NCBI GenBank assembly: GCA_002708885.1
Contig: PAPL01000048.1
Span: 9,472-24,371 of the forward strand
Direction of reading: 5' to 3'
Source: Verrucomicrobiales bacterium
GTDB lineage: Bacteria > Verrucomicrobiota > Verrucomicrobiia > Verrucomicrobiales > DEV007
DNA: 14,900 bases
In this document: positions 8,253 to 14,900 of the stretch, piece after piece
Position numbering within the stretch: position 1 is the stretch's first letter
How the letters are laid out: the number at the start of each line of letters is the position of its first letter
The notes under the pieces: model-generated
Seen by the model: the letters and a program-made list of their open reading frames with translations, nothing else
The model's database searches: none
Told to the model about the DNA's origin: nothing
Position numbers and translations under genes: made by a program

Positions 8253-8375
8253 ATGGGTATTCAATGGTTACAGGTCTTTGTGTGTTTGGCTGGTCTTTCT
8301 ATTCCAGTCGGGGTTCTACTTTTTGCTGCTGCTGACACAGCAAGAGCAAAGAAAGAAAGCGGTGAGCAGGAATAA
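8253..8375 (+). CDS. Small single-helix membrane protein (40 aa)
   Basis: An ATG-to-TAA frame encodes 40 residues: MGIQWLQV, a strongly hydrophobic stretch to about residue 27 (through PVGVLLFAAA), then a charged tail ARAKKESGEQE. This is the plan of a small bitopic membrane peptide with a polar C-terminus. The helix plus basic flank, and its position as first frame downstream of a divergent promoter region, favour a real gene. No Shine-Dalgarno sequence is visible, but that is also true of most larger genes here. I do not recognise a family. It is followed after 77 bases by the zinc-ribbon gene and then uvrB on the same strand. Confidence 0.5.
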   Translation: MGIQWLQVFVCLAGLSIPVGVLLFAAADTARAKKESGEQE

Positions 8376-8452
8376 TATTTTTATTACTCTAATTGAGCCT
8401 TTACGGACGGGAGATTTCCTAATACTTCATCCCAACTGATTTTTCCAGCGCA

Positions 8453-8638
8453 ATGGAAGTTCCTGACAAGGTGATATGTGTTGATTGCGGGCGAATGGCC
8501 TATCGACTCACGATAGAGCCTGAATTCGGTTTTTCCAATGGTGACTGGGTAGCGTATAGATGCTCGGGTTGCGGTGATAGATGGGACTTGGAGGTTAGTA
8601 TGAGTAGTAAGCCAAGTACGAATCCTAAAAATCATTGA
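8453..8638 (+). CDS. Small zinc-ribbon protein (61 aa)
   Basis: The 61-residue product has two CxxCG knuckles, CVDCG (Cys9/Cys12) and CSGCG (Cys37/Cys40), spaced 24 residues apart, the pattern of a zinc ribbon. The region between them (LTIEPEFGFSNGDWVAYR) alternates like beta strands, and the C-terminal tail is polar. Four ordered cysteines in a short frame make a chance frame unlikely. Such proteins bind nucleic acid or act as small adaptors, but no specific role can be assigned. An in-frame TAA at 8420-8422 precedes the frame, and the ATG at 8453 is the only usual start codon before Cys9. The gene ends 50 bases before uvrB and may be co-transcribed with it. A 98-codon antisense frame over the same DNA looks non-coding. 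Confidence 0.65.
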   Translation: MEVPDKVICVDCGRMAYRLTIEPEFGFSNGDWVAYRCSGCGDRWDLEVSMSSKPSTNPKNH

Positions 8639-8688
8639 AAACAGGAACCGACTTGTGAAATTTCGACATTCGTGGTTCATAGAGAGTG

Positions 8689-10791
8689 ATGGCTTGCCAC
8701 TTTCAGCTTCATTCTAATTATCAGCCTCGCGGTGACCAGCAGCAGGCCATTGATAAATTAATAAAGTCTTTGGTTGCCGGTAATCAGCATCAGACTCTTT
8801 TAGGAGTAACGGGTTCCGGCAAAACATTCACAATGGCTAATGTCATTGCTGGTATGAATAGACCTACTCTGGTCATGTCACATAATAAAACTCTTGCCGC
8901 ACAACTTTATTCAGAGTTCAAAAATTTTTTTCCAGATAACGCGGTTGAGTATTTTGTATCGTATTTTGATTATTACCAACCTGAAGCATATATACCGCGC
9001 AGTGATACCTACATAGAAAAGGACTCTTCAATTAATGACGAGATAGAGCGTCTGCGTCTCTCGGCCATGGGGTCCTTATTGACTAGAGAAGATGTTATTG
9101 TCGTTGCAAGTGTTTCCTGTATCTATGGTTTGGGATCCCCTGATGATTACAAGGACATGATGTGTCCCGTGAGTACAGGAATGAAAATGGACCGGGACAA
9201 ATTCCTAACAAGGTTAGTAGATATGCTATACGAGCGAAACGATTTTTCTTTTACTCGCGGCAAGTTCCGATCACGTGGAGATGTAGTTGATGTGATCCCT
9301 GCGTATTTGGAGAATGAAGCGATCCGAGTAGAATTCTTTGGAGATGAAATTGATAGGATTTCTGCCTTCGACCCTATCAGCGGAAACATCATATCTCGTC
9401 TTGAAAACTATAATTTCTATCCTGCAAAACAGTTCGTAACTCCGGCTGATAAAATGGCGCGTGCTATCAAAGAAATTCGTATCGAACTGGAAGATCAGGT
9501 AGCATTTTTCGAAGAAAATCAGAAGTTCATTGAAGCTCAGAGGATACGACAAAGAACGGAATATGACATTGAAATGATGCAGGAAATGGGTTTTTGCCAA
9601 GGAATAGAGAACTATTCAAGGCACCTAGGGTCAAGGCCACCCGGTTCTAGACCCTCCACATTGCTTGATTTCTTTCCTAAGGATTATTTGACCGTTATTG
9701 ATGAATCGCATGCCACAGTTCCTCAGGTCGGGGGAATGTATGAAGGAGATAAATCTCGAAAAACCAATCTTGTGGATTATGGATTCAGATTGCCAAGTGC
9801 ACTTGATAATAGGCCTTTAAAATTTGATGAATTTATGGATATGACGGGTCAGCGTGTTTATGTAAGTGCAACTCCTGCAAGATTTGAAATAGAGAACAGT
9901 AAGGTCGGAAATTCGAAATACATACCTAAGCAAAGTAAGAAAAAAGGATCAGGTGATACCTTACCCACGTTGGTTCCTCATATATCAGGTTCCTCTCAGA
10001 GTATTGATCAGTTCAATGTCAATGATCCTAGTCAGGATTTAATCATTGAGCAGATCATCCGGCCTACCGGATTACTTGATCCTTTAGTTGAGCTCAAGCC
10101 TTTGAAAGGGCAGATAGATGAAACTATTGAGTTGTGCCGAAGTGCTACTGAGTCAGGGAACAGAGTCCTTGTGACCACGCTAACAAAGAGAACAGCGGAG
10201 GACCTGACAGATTATTTACGCGACGTTGATCTTAGGGTTAGATATTTACACAGTGATATTGGCGCTATCGAACGTGTGGAAATTTTAAGGGCTCTGCGTG
10301 CTGGTGAGTTTGATATCCTTGTAGGTATTAATCTTCTCAGAGAGGGTCTTGATCTTCCTGAAGTTGCTTTAGTTTGTATTTTGGATGCTGACAAAGAAGG
10401 TTATCTGCGGAGTGAAACTTCTTTGATTCAGACGGCCGGCCGGGCTGCCCGACACGTTGAAGGAAGAGTCGTGCTATTTTGCGATGACATGACGAAGAGC
10501 ATTGAAGGCCTTGTAAACATTACTGAATATAGAAGACGAAGGCAGATCGGATACAATGAAAGGCACGGTATAATTCCTGAAAGCGTCAGCCGTGCTGATC
10601 AGGAGTCATTGCACATGACTCTCGGAGGAGCAAAAGTATCTGAGGAGATATTGGCGGGTAACGAGCACGACATTGACGTGGCTCAAGTGATCAGTGATCT
10701 TCAGGTGGAAATGCAGGAAGCGGCTTCAAAACTTGAGTTCGAAAAGGCTGCACTGCTCAGGGATCAGATTGATGAGCTGAAGAGACAATGA
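8689..10791 (+). CDS. uvrB: Excinuclease ABC subunit B (UvrB)
   Basis: UvrB is the damage-verifying helicase-like subunit of UvrABC nucleotide excision repair in the cytoplasm. With the ATG at 8689 it has 700 residues; a GTG directly before (8686) is an alternative. Motifs: Walker A GVTGSGKT (39-46), the damage-probing beta-hairpin FDYYQPEAYIP region (about 88-111), DESH (338-341), VSATP (about 392-396), EGLDLPE (from Glu552), QTAGRAAR (581-588), and a C-terminal UVR domain (about 667-700; LEFEKAALLRDQI) that contacts UvrC. Typical UvrB has about 660-680 residues. Most of the excess is a polar stretch at about 404-449, between the VSATP element and IIEQIIRPTG, where most UvrBs have only a few residues. 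The frame is intact. The gene stands downstream of the zinc-ribbon gene with 50 bases between. Confidence 0.97.
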   Translation: MACHFQLHSNYQPRGDQQQAIDKLIKSLVAGNQHQTLLGVTGSGKTFTMANVIAGMNRPTLVMSHNKTLAAQLYSEFKNFFPDNAVEYFVSYFDYYQPEAYIPRSDTYIEKDSSINDEIERLRLSAMGSLLTREDVIVVASVSCIYGLGSPDDYKDMMCPVSTGMKMDRDKFLTRLVDMLYERNDFSFTRGKFRSRGDVVDVIPAYLENEAIRVEFFGDEIDRISAFDPISGNIISRLENYNFYPAKQFVTPADKMARAIKEIRIELEDQVAFFEENQKFIEAQRIRQRTEYDIEMMQEMGFCQGIENYSRHLGSRPPGSRPSTLLDFFPKDYLTVIDESHATVPQVGGMYEGDKSRKTNLVDYGFRLPSALDNRPLKFDEFMDMTGQRVYVSATPARFEIENSKVGNSKYIPKQSKKKGSGDTLPTLVPHISGSSQSIDQFNVNDPSQDLIIEQIIRPTGLLDPLVELKPLKGQIDETIELCRSATESGNRVLVTTLTKRTAEDLTDYLRDVDLRVRYLHSDIGAIERVEILRALRAGEFDILVGINLLREGLDLPEVALVCILDADKEGYLRSETSLIQTAGRAARHVEGRVVLFCDDMTKSIEGLVNITEYRRRRQIGYNERHGIIPESVSRADQESLHMTLGGAKVSEEILAGNEHDIDVAQVISDLQVEMQEAASKLEFEKAALLRDQIDELKRQ

Positions 10792-10854
10792 TTTTTCTGT
10801 AGAAGCCGCATATCTTTGGTTTAACAATGATTATGTTGGGGTTAATTTAAACTA

Positions 10855-11904
10855 ATGAGAGGCACGTACATGGTTTTTGTCATTTTGATGGTAGCGAAGT
10901 CTTTTATAGCGACGGCAGAGGAAACTATGTTTTATGGATCATGTGATGCGTCTGCAGCGGTTGCTTTGGATAACAATACATTTGTTGTAGCTGATGATGA
11001 GGATAATATTCTCAGAATCTATTCCTTGAAACGTCCTGGAATGCCGTTGGCAGAATACCCACTAGATGTCTTTCTTGGCGTACAAAATGAATCACACGCT
11101 GAATCAGATATTGAGGCATGTGCGCGTGTGGGTGATTTAATTTATTGGATAACTTCTCATGGTCGTAATAAGAAGGGTAAATGGAGGAATAGCAGATATC
11201 GTTTATTTTCTACTAAGGTAATTAATGAGGAAGGAAAATTTATTTTAAAGCCGGAAGGCATTGCGTATGAAAATCTGTTAAGCGCATTGGTTTCCTGCGA
11301 GGATCTTAATTTGAAAGCTAGTGTTGGTGTCATTGGCGAAGATGCAGGTAAGGTTCTGGCTCCCAAAGAGCAAGGCCTGAATATTGAAGGTTTATCCACT
11401 AATGCGGATGGTAGTGTTCTTTACATTGGTCTGCGCAATCCAATCCCTGAACAACAAGCTATTCTTATTCCCATTAAGAATCCTAACGCAGTGGTTCATG
11501 GTAAAGCGGAGCCGATTTTAGGAAAACCTGTGCATTTAAATGTTCAGAGAAGAGGCATTCGATCTATTGAGTATTCATCTTATCACAAGAGATTTTTTTT
11601 GGTGGCAGGAGATCGATCAGATAAGCTGAGCTCTGTTCTTTATTCTTGGGATGGCGCACCTAAAAGTGTTCCAAAAAAAATAAGATCTTTTGTGAATTTG
11701 AATCCTGAGGCGATCGCTCCTATTTCGGGAAGTGGAAAGATCCTAATACTTAGTGATGATGGGACCGTTGCTCATCGAGTGGATCAAGAAGACTCATTTG
11801 ATAAGTTAGTGGACGGTAAATGTGCATGTAAGTCCCTCAAAGATCCTAGAAAAAAGAGGTTCCGCTCCTTGACGCTAAATTTGAACAAACAAAGTGTTCG
11901 TTGA
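10855..11904 (+). CDS. Secreted DUF3616 domain protein
   Basis: This 349-residue protein has a hydrophobic N-terminus (about residues 6-20) ending in ATA before EET, a plausible Sec signal peptide. The body matches the DUF3616 pattern: CDASAAVALDNNTFVVADDEDNILRIYSL, then AESDIEACARVGDLIYWITSHGRNKKGKWR, and a later GLNIEGLSTNADGSVLYIGLRNP. The strand repeats suggest a beta-propeller-like fold. The biochemical function of the family is not established. The C-terminus is basic (RKKRFRSLTLNLNKQ). Met6 is an alternative start. It begins 63 bases after uvrB with no Shine-Dalgarno sequence and is probably unrelated to repair. Confidence 0.75.
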   Translation: MRGTYMVFVILMVAKSFIATAEETMFYGSCDASAAVALDNNTFVVADDEDNILRIYSLKRPGMPLAEYPLDVFLGVQNESHAESDIEACARVGDLIYWITSHGRNKKGKWRNSRYRLFSTKVINEEGKFILKPEGIAYENLLSALVSCEDLNLKASVGVIGEDAGKVLAPKEQGLNIEGLSTNADGSVLYIGLRNPIPEQQAILIPIKNPNAVVHGKAEPILGKPVHLNVQRRGIRSIEYSSYHKRFFLVAGDRSDKLSSVLYSWDGAPKSVPKKIRSFVNLNPEAIAPISGSGKILILSDDGTVAHRVDQEDSFDKLVDGKCACKSLKDPRKKRFRSLTLNLNKQSVR

Positions 11905-11960
11905 GGAATAAAAGAGTCAATTATTTTTGTTTCACATAAGTCATTAATTTTGTAAGATTT

Positions 11961-12170
11961 ATGGTTATGAAGCCATTCCTTGCGTTACTATTATTTGTGC
12001 TTCCTTCCTGTGTTGGAATTTCTGGATCTGGGCATGAGCCCTTATCTCGCATATCGAGTGACCGTGGCATGTTTGTTTTGGATGGTCATGAGGAAGTAGC
12101 AATCACACAAGAAAAGGCCGAACCAAAGTCATTACCTTTCACGTCAATTCCCTGGAATTGGTTTGATTAG
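11961..12170 (+). CDS. Small putative lipoprotein (69 aa)
   Basis: The 69-residue product starts with a short basic n-region and a hydrophobic core (PFLALLLFVLPSC) ending in Cys17. LPSC is an acceptable though not ideal lipobox because of the Pro at -2. The mature part is polar, with acidic and basic residues, and ends in IPWNWFD. I recognise no family. Starts at 11961 or 11967 (Met3) are both possible; no Shine-Dalgarno sequence is seen. It sits 56 bases after the DUF3616 gene and 91 bases before the VWA gene on the same strand, so co-transcription with either is possible. Confidence 0.55.
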   Translation: MVMKPFLALLLFVLPSCVGISGSGHEPLSRISSDRGMFVLDGHEEVAITQEKAEPKSLPFTSIPWNWFD

Positions 12171-12203
12171 ATGAAAGTGAATTATTTGCTAATAAAGGGA
12201 TAG

Positions 12204-12249
12204 GATTATCGTTATTATAGGATAAGCTGTTAATTAGATTATCTTTATC
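12204..12249. repeat. Cluster of GATTATC/GATAA elements upstream of the VWA gene
   Basis: The 91-base gap before the VWA gene contains GATTATC at 12204-12210 and again at 12237-12243, with GATAA at 12221-12225 and TTATC at 12245-12249. GATAA can pair with the later TTATC copies to form alternative 5-bp stems. The spacing between the two GATTATC copies is 33 bases, about three helical turns. It may be a regulator site, but the DNA is A+T-rich and chance is not excluded. No convincing -35/-10 pair with standard spacing was found. Confidence 0.25.
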
Positions 12250-12261
12250 AGCTCAACGATC

Positions 12262-13392
12262 ATGTCTGGAGAAAAATCAACAAGGTTCCGTCCGCCTGAA
12301 AAGAATGAACCTAATGATTTTTTAGCTGAAGTAGAGAACAGCGAATATTCACCTGAATCACAGAGAAAAAAATCTCAGGCCTTTTCACTTGGAGCTGCAG
12401 TTTTTGTTCACGCAATCATTTTTTCAATTTTAGCTTTCATTGTCATAGCAAATTTTGATTCCGAAGAAATTGAAATGGTTGTGGAAGCTAGTTCCGCAAA
12501 TACTGATTTGGTTCCTCAGAAACGGTCCTTTGCCAAGAAGGTAACATTGGAAAAACCTGCTACGCCTTCAAGGAGAGCAGATAAAACAATTACCGCAACG
12601 AACGCCTCATCCGTTGTGATGCCGGAAATCCCAACTTTTTCCGATACACCGGCATTCGGGAACGATTTTGGTGATGGTTTTGGCATTGGTGGATTTGGTG
12701 ATGGCCGAGGAGGCGCGAAATTTTTTGGAACTAGTGGTGGCGGTAACCGAATCATTCTCGTCATTGATACCTCGACAAGTATGAATAATAATTGTGGGCC
12801 CACTGGGATTAGGGCTATCAGGAGGGAGATCGTGCGTACTCTTTCTGCTCTATCGCCAAATATTAGCTTTAATATCATCTGTTTCGGAAAGGATTGCGAT
12901 GGATTTGCCCCTCAACCCGTAAAGGCAAATTCTGGTAACATTGCGCGGGCAAAGACATGGATGAATGCATATTTCATCAATAAAAGAGGAGGCGGAGCAT
13001 TTGATAGAACTAGAACATCAGAGTGGGGTTCGAAAGGAACCGACAATAACGGTATCAAGTACACTCCGATTTCACCGGGGTCCGTGCAGGCCTTGGCAGG
13101 GACCAGTGGCAGCTCTCGCATGGATCTGGCGTTAGTTGCCGCTTTTTTTCAAAAGCCTACTTCAGTATTTTTGATTGCTGATGGTGAACCTGGAACAAAT
13201 AAGAATGGACAGAAACTGAGCAATACCGCGATTGTTGATCTCGTCCTCCAAGAGGCAAAGAGGATCTATAGTGGTAGCCGATTACCAAAAGTCAATTGCA
13301 TCAGTGTAAAAGGCATCGGGCAGGCTATTCTGAAGGACATCTCTAGGAGATTTGGTGGCAATTATAAGGCCGTCGATCCTGCCAAGATATAG
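12262..13392 (+). CDS. Membrane-anchored VWA domain protein
   Basis: This 376-residue protein has a polar N-terminus, one transmembrane helix (about residues 44-65, GAAVFVHAIIFSILAF...), and a proline/threonine-containing linker. A Gly/Phe/Asp-rich segment follows (about 130-157, FGNDFGDGFGIGGFGDG), then a von Willebrand factor A domain. The metal-ion-dependent adhesion site starts DTSTS (Asp169, Ser171, Ser173). Later elements are SGSSRMDLAL, in the place of the usual Thr-containing loop, and SVFLIADGEP. VWA domains bind ligands through a divalent metal. The N-terminal anchor resembles TonB-like or energy-transducer proteins, but no TonB C-terminal domain is present. It is probably periplasmic-facing, with partner unknown. 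No Shine-Dalgarno sequence precedes the ATG. It converges with the PQQ-propeller gene across 17 bases. Confidence 0.82.
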   Translation: MSGEKSTRFRPPEKNEPNDFLAEVENSEYSPESQRKKSQAFSLGAAVFVHAIIFSILAFIVIANFDSEEIEMVVEASSANTDLVPQKRSFAKKVTLEKPATPSRRADKTITATNASSVVMPEIPTFSDTPAFGNDFGDGFGIGGFGDGRGGAKFFGTSGGGNRIILVIDTSTSMNNNCGPTGIRAIRREIVRTLSALSPNISFNIICFGKDCDGFAPQPVKANSGNIARAKTWMNAYFINKRGGGAFDRTRTSEWGSKGTDNNGIKYTPISPGSVQALAGTSGSSRMDLALVAAFFQKPTSVFLIADGEPGTNKNGQKLSNTAIVDLVLQEAKRIYSGSRLPKVNCISVKGIGQAILKDISRRFGGNYKAVDPAKI

Positions 13393-13409
13393 AAAAAACT
13401 CTACAAGGA

Positions 13410-14738
13410 TTATTCAGAGGATGCCAGAGAGACTCTGATCAGTTCTGTGTCATTTCTAATGAAACATGATTTCATTGCATATGCTGGATGAGACCAGACA
13501 ATTTTCCGTTGTCGCATGTCAATACCGTTAGGCTCAATGACATGAGCACGACTAATTTCTTTGTACCCGGATGTTGATAGTTCCGCTATGGCAAGTTCGC
13601 CAGTTTCACTGAATAAAAAATATCGATTTTCATGAGGTGTAACAAATACAGTTCCCCAACGAGAGGGTCTTTGCAACCCAACGGGCTCGAGGGATTCCCA
13701 TATTCTTTTTCCTGATTTTAGAGACAGGCACCTGAATTCGCCATAACTACAGGCCCCATAAATATGGCCTTCATTGATCACTGCAGTATTCATTATGCCA
13801 TGCAGATGTTCAGTTCTTTTTTCACTGACTTTGGCTGTTTTCCAGATAATTTCAGGTTCTTTTCCAGTCTTAATTTTCAGGGCCATTGAGCCATTGTAGA
13901 ATGAAGATAAGAATAGAATATCTCCCACAAGTTGAGGAGTGCTTACACTAAGACCAAAGCGTAATTGCCATGGAATAGACCATATTTCCTTTCCAGTATC
14001 GGGATCAAGGGCATTTACTGATTCTGGTGTCCAAATAATGAGAAGCTCTTTATCCGCATGTTTGATGATTACAGGTGGAGCATATCCAGGCTCTTTGGCA
14101 CTTAAGGATCGCCATTTCTCTTCACCAGTTAATTTATCAAAAGCAACAGCCACTGATCCTTGTCCCCCTGCAAGGCATATGAGCAGTTTTCCATAAATCA
14201 AAGGGCTGGCTGAAAATCCCCAAGTTGGTGTTTTTGTATTGAAAGAAGTATTGAAGTCATTAGTCCAAATTGTGGAACCATCCTCTGTATTCCTGCAAAA
14301 AAGATTTCCTTCCGCTCCCAATGAATAAATTCTTTCTTTTTCAATTATTGGAGTGGCTCTTGGCCCGGCAGAGTAACTGATTGTATAATCACAATTGTGT
14401 GACTTTACCCAAATTAATTTCCCGCTATTAGCATCAATACAGAGTAATCTTTCCTTTCCGGGGATCTTGTCTCTTGCAAAAGGATTTTCAGGTGATTGAG
14501 CATTCTGAGCAATTTCCCGATCCATTACAAAAACTTTACCATTTGAAACGGCTGGGCCTGCATAACCTCTATTAATTTTTGTTCTCCATAATATTTTGGG
14601 GCCATTTTCAGGGAAATTTTTTATTATTCCTTCTTCTCGCCAAACACCGTCGCGGTTGGGACCGAGCCACCCAGGCCAATCATCAGCTTTTATGATGCCC
14701 GGTAAGCTAAAGAAAAGAATAAATAAGATAAGATGCAT
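13410..14738 (-). CDS. Secreted PQQ-like/BamB-type beta-propeller protein
   Basis: From the ATG at 14738 the product has 442 residues, with a hydrophobic signal peptide (MHLILFILFFSLPGIIKA) before DDWPGWLGPNRDGVW, the usual opening of this exported family in PVC bacteria. The body has repeated propeller blades of the type RLLCIDANSGKLIWVK, LFCRNTEDGSTIWTN, VAVAFDKLTGEEKWRS, and VNALDPDTGKEIWSI. The Asp-x-x-(S/T)-Gly-x-x-x-W repeats are typical of PQQ-like repeats. The BamB name reflects fold similarity only; an outer-membrane assembly role is not implied. A TTG at 14783 would add 15 residues, including basic residues that would suit a signal peptide n-region, so either start is possible. It follows the end of a DUF1501 gene on the same strand and is probably co-transcribed with it. 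Confidence 0.86.
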   Translation of the reverse strand: MHLILFILFFSLPGIIKADDWPGWLGPNRDGVWREEGIIKNFPENGPKILWRTKINRGYAGPAVSNGKVFVMDREIAQNAQSPENPFARDKIPGKERLLCIDANSGKLIWVKSHNCDYTISYSAGPRATPIIEKERIYSLGAEGNLFCRNTEDGSTIWTNDFNTSFNTKTPTWGFSASPLIYGKLLICLAGGQGSVAVAFDKLTGEEKWRSLSAKEPGYAPPVIIKHADKELLIIWTPESVNALDPDTGKEIWSIPWQLRFGLSVSTPQLVGDILFLSSFYNGSMALKIKTGKEPEIIWKTAKVSEKRTEHLHGIMNTAVINEGHIYGACSYGEFRCLSLKSGKRIWESLEPVGLQRPSRWGTVFVTPHENRYFLFSETGELAIAELSTSGYKEISRAHVIEPNGIDMRQRKIVWSHPAYAMKSCFIRNDTELIRVSLASSE

Positions 14739-14792
14739 AGATGTTAATTTATTGATTTGCAGTAAATGGGTCAATCTTTCCAAGGCAAAACG

Positions 14793-14900
14793 CTAAGCAA
14801 CAACATCTTCAATTACTCTTCCTGACACATCGGTTAATCTGAAACGCCTTCCGCTATGTAAATAAGTGAGCCGTTTATGATCCATTCCAAGAAGATGAAG
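14793..14900 (-). CDS. DUF1501 family protein, C-terminal end only
   Basis: The minus strand from the right edge reads 35 residues to a TAG at 14793-14795: LHLLGMDHKRLTYLHSGRRF followed by RLTDVSGRVIEDVVA. This matches the C-terminus of DUF1501 proteins, where HLLGLDH..LTY...GR..RLTDV.G.V is recurrent. The DUF1501 gene at the left edge has the diverged equivalent LNLMGLDQNNLSYFYNG. The rest of the gene lies outside the window, so the start, signal and metal-site motifs cannot be checked. It lies 54 bases upstream of the ATG of the PQQ-propeller gene, or 9 bases from the alternative TTG. Confidence 0.8.
   Translation of the reverse strand, partial: LHLLGMDHKRLTYLHSGRRFRLTDVSGRVIEDVVA

Noticed and set aside
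8384..8680. 98-codon minus-strand frame over the zinc-ribbon gene
   Set aside because: Its translation lacks recognisable domain structure, while the opposing frame has four ordered cysteines in a zinc-ribbon pattern. Both are unlikely to be coding.
10819..10852. GTTTAA/TTAAAC inverted repeat between uvrB and the DUF3616 gene
   Set aside because: It is 6 bp of A+T-rich sequence with a 22-base spacer and no T tract, compatible with chance.
12516..12878. 120-codon minus-strand frame inside the VWA gene
   Set aside because: The proline-rich part is simply the reverse complement of the Gly-rich linker of the VWA protein.
13393..13419. Possible terminator for the PQQ-propeller gene (AGAG/CTCT stem, then six T on the minus strand)
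   Set aside because: The stem is only 4 bp with a 13-base loop, too weak to call despite the T run.
1..14900. Search for mobile elements, CRISPR arrays, tRNA or rRNA genes, or a defence system
   Set aside because: No transposase, integrase, spaced direct repeats, tRNA-like cloverleaf or defence-type gene set was seen by eye. The region reads as ordinary PVC chromosome.

Overview
The window (about 42% G+C by eye) looks like chromosome of a bacterium of the Planctomycetota/Verrucomicrobiota (PVC) group. The main evidence is the pairing of a DUF1549/DUF1553 (PSD1-type) protein with a Tat-signal DUF1501 protein at the left edge, the tail of a second DUF1501 gene at the right edge, a DUF3616 protein, and a secreted PQQ-type beta-propeller. 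These families are strongly enriched in that group. I cannot separate the two phyla from this sequence alone. There are no transposases, integrases, phage genes, CRISPR arrays or RNA genes, and no gene-free stretch longer than 300 bases.

Layout. (1) 1-4208, + strand: a PSD1-type gene cut by the left edge, a DUF1501 gene, and tilS (tRNA-Ile lysidine synthetase), closely spaced and probably co-transcribed. (2) 4209-8139, - strand: a YhaM-like OB-fold/HD nuclease gene, then a membrane-anchored YdcF/SanA-like (DUF218-related) gene, then a large secreted alpha/beta-hydrolase with two modules. The tilS and hydrolase stop codons abut with no base between them. (3) 8140-8688: a divergent promoter region and two small + strand genes, a 40-residue single-helix membrane peptide and a 61-residue zinc-ribbon protein. 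(4) 8689-13392, + strand: uvrB with an unusual internal insertion, a secreted DUF3616 protein, a small lipoprotein, and a membrane-anchored VWA protein. (5) 13410-14900, - strand: the C-terminal end of a second DUF1501 gene followed by a secreted PQQ/BamB-like beta-propeller.

How the genes fit together. Housekeeping genes for tRNA decoding (tilS), RNA turnover (YhaM-like) and excision repair (uvrB) are interleaved with envelope or secreted proteins typical of PVC bacteria. The PSD1, DUF1501 and PQQ-propeller genes resemble parts of the surface/periplasmic gene sets that PVC genomes carry in many copies, often near sulfatases and polysaccharide-degradation genes. Their biochemical roles are largely unknown. 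I see no clearly new defence, mobile or biosynthetic system. The points most worth a second look are the insertion in UvrB, the hydrolase whose first module has Glu in place of the nucleophile Ser, the two small genes before uvrB, the zero-gap convergent junction, and a bulged inverted repeat at 6347-6387.
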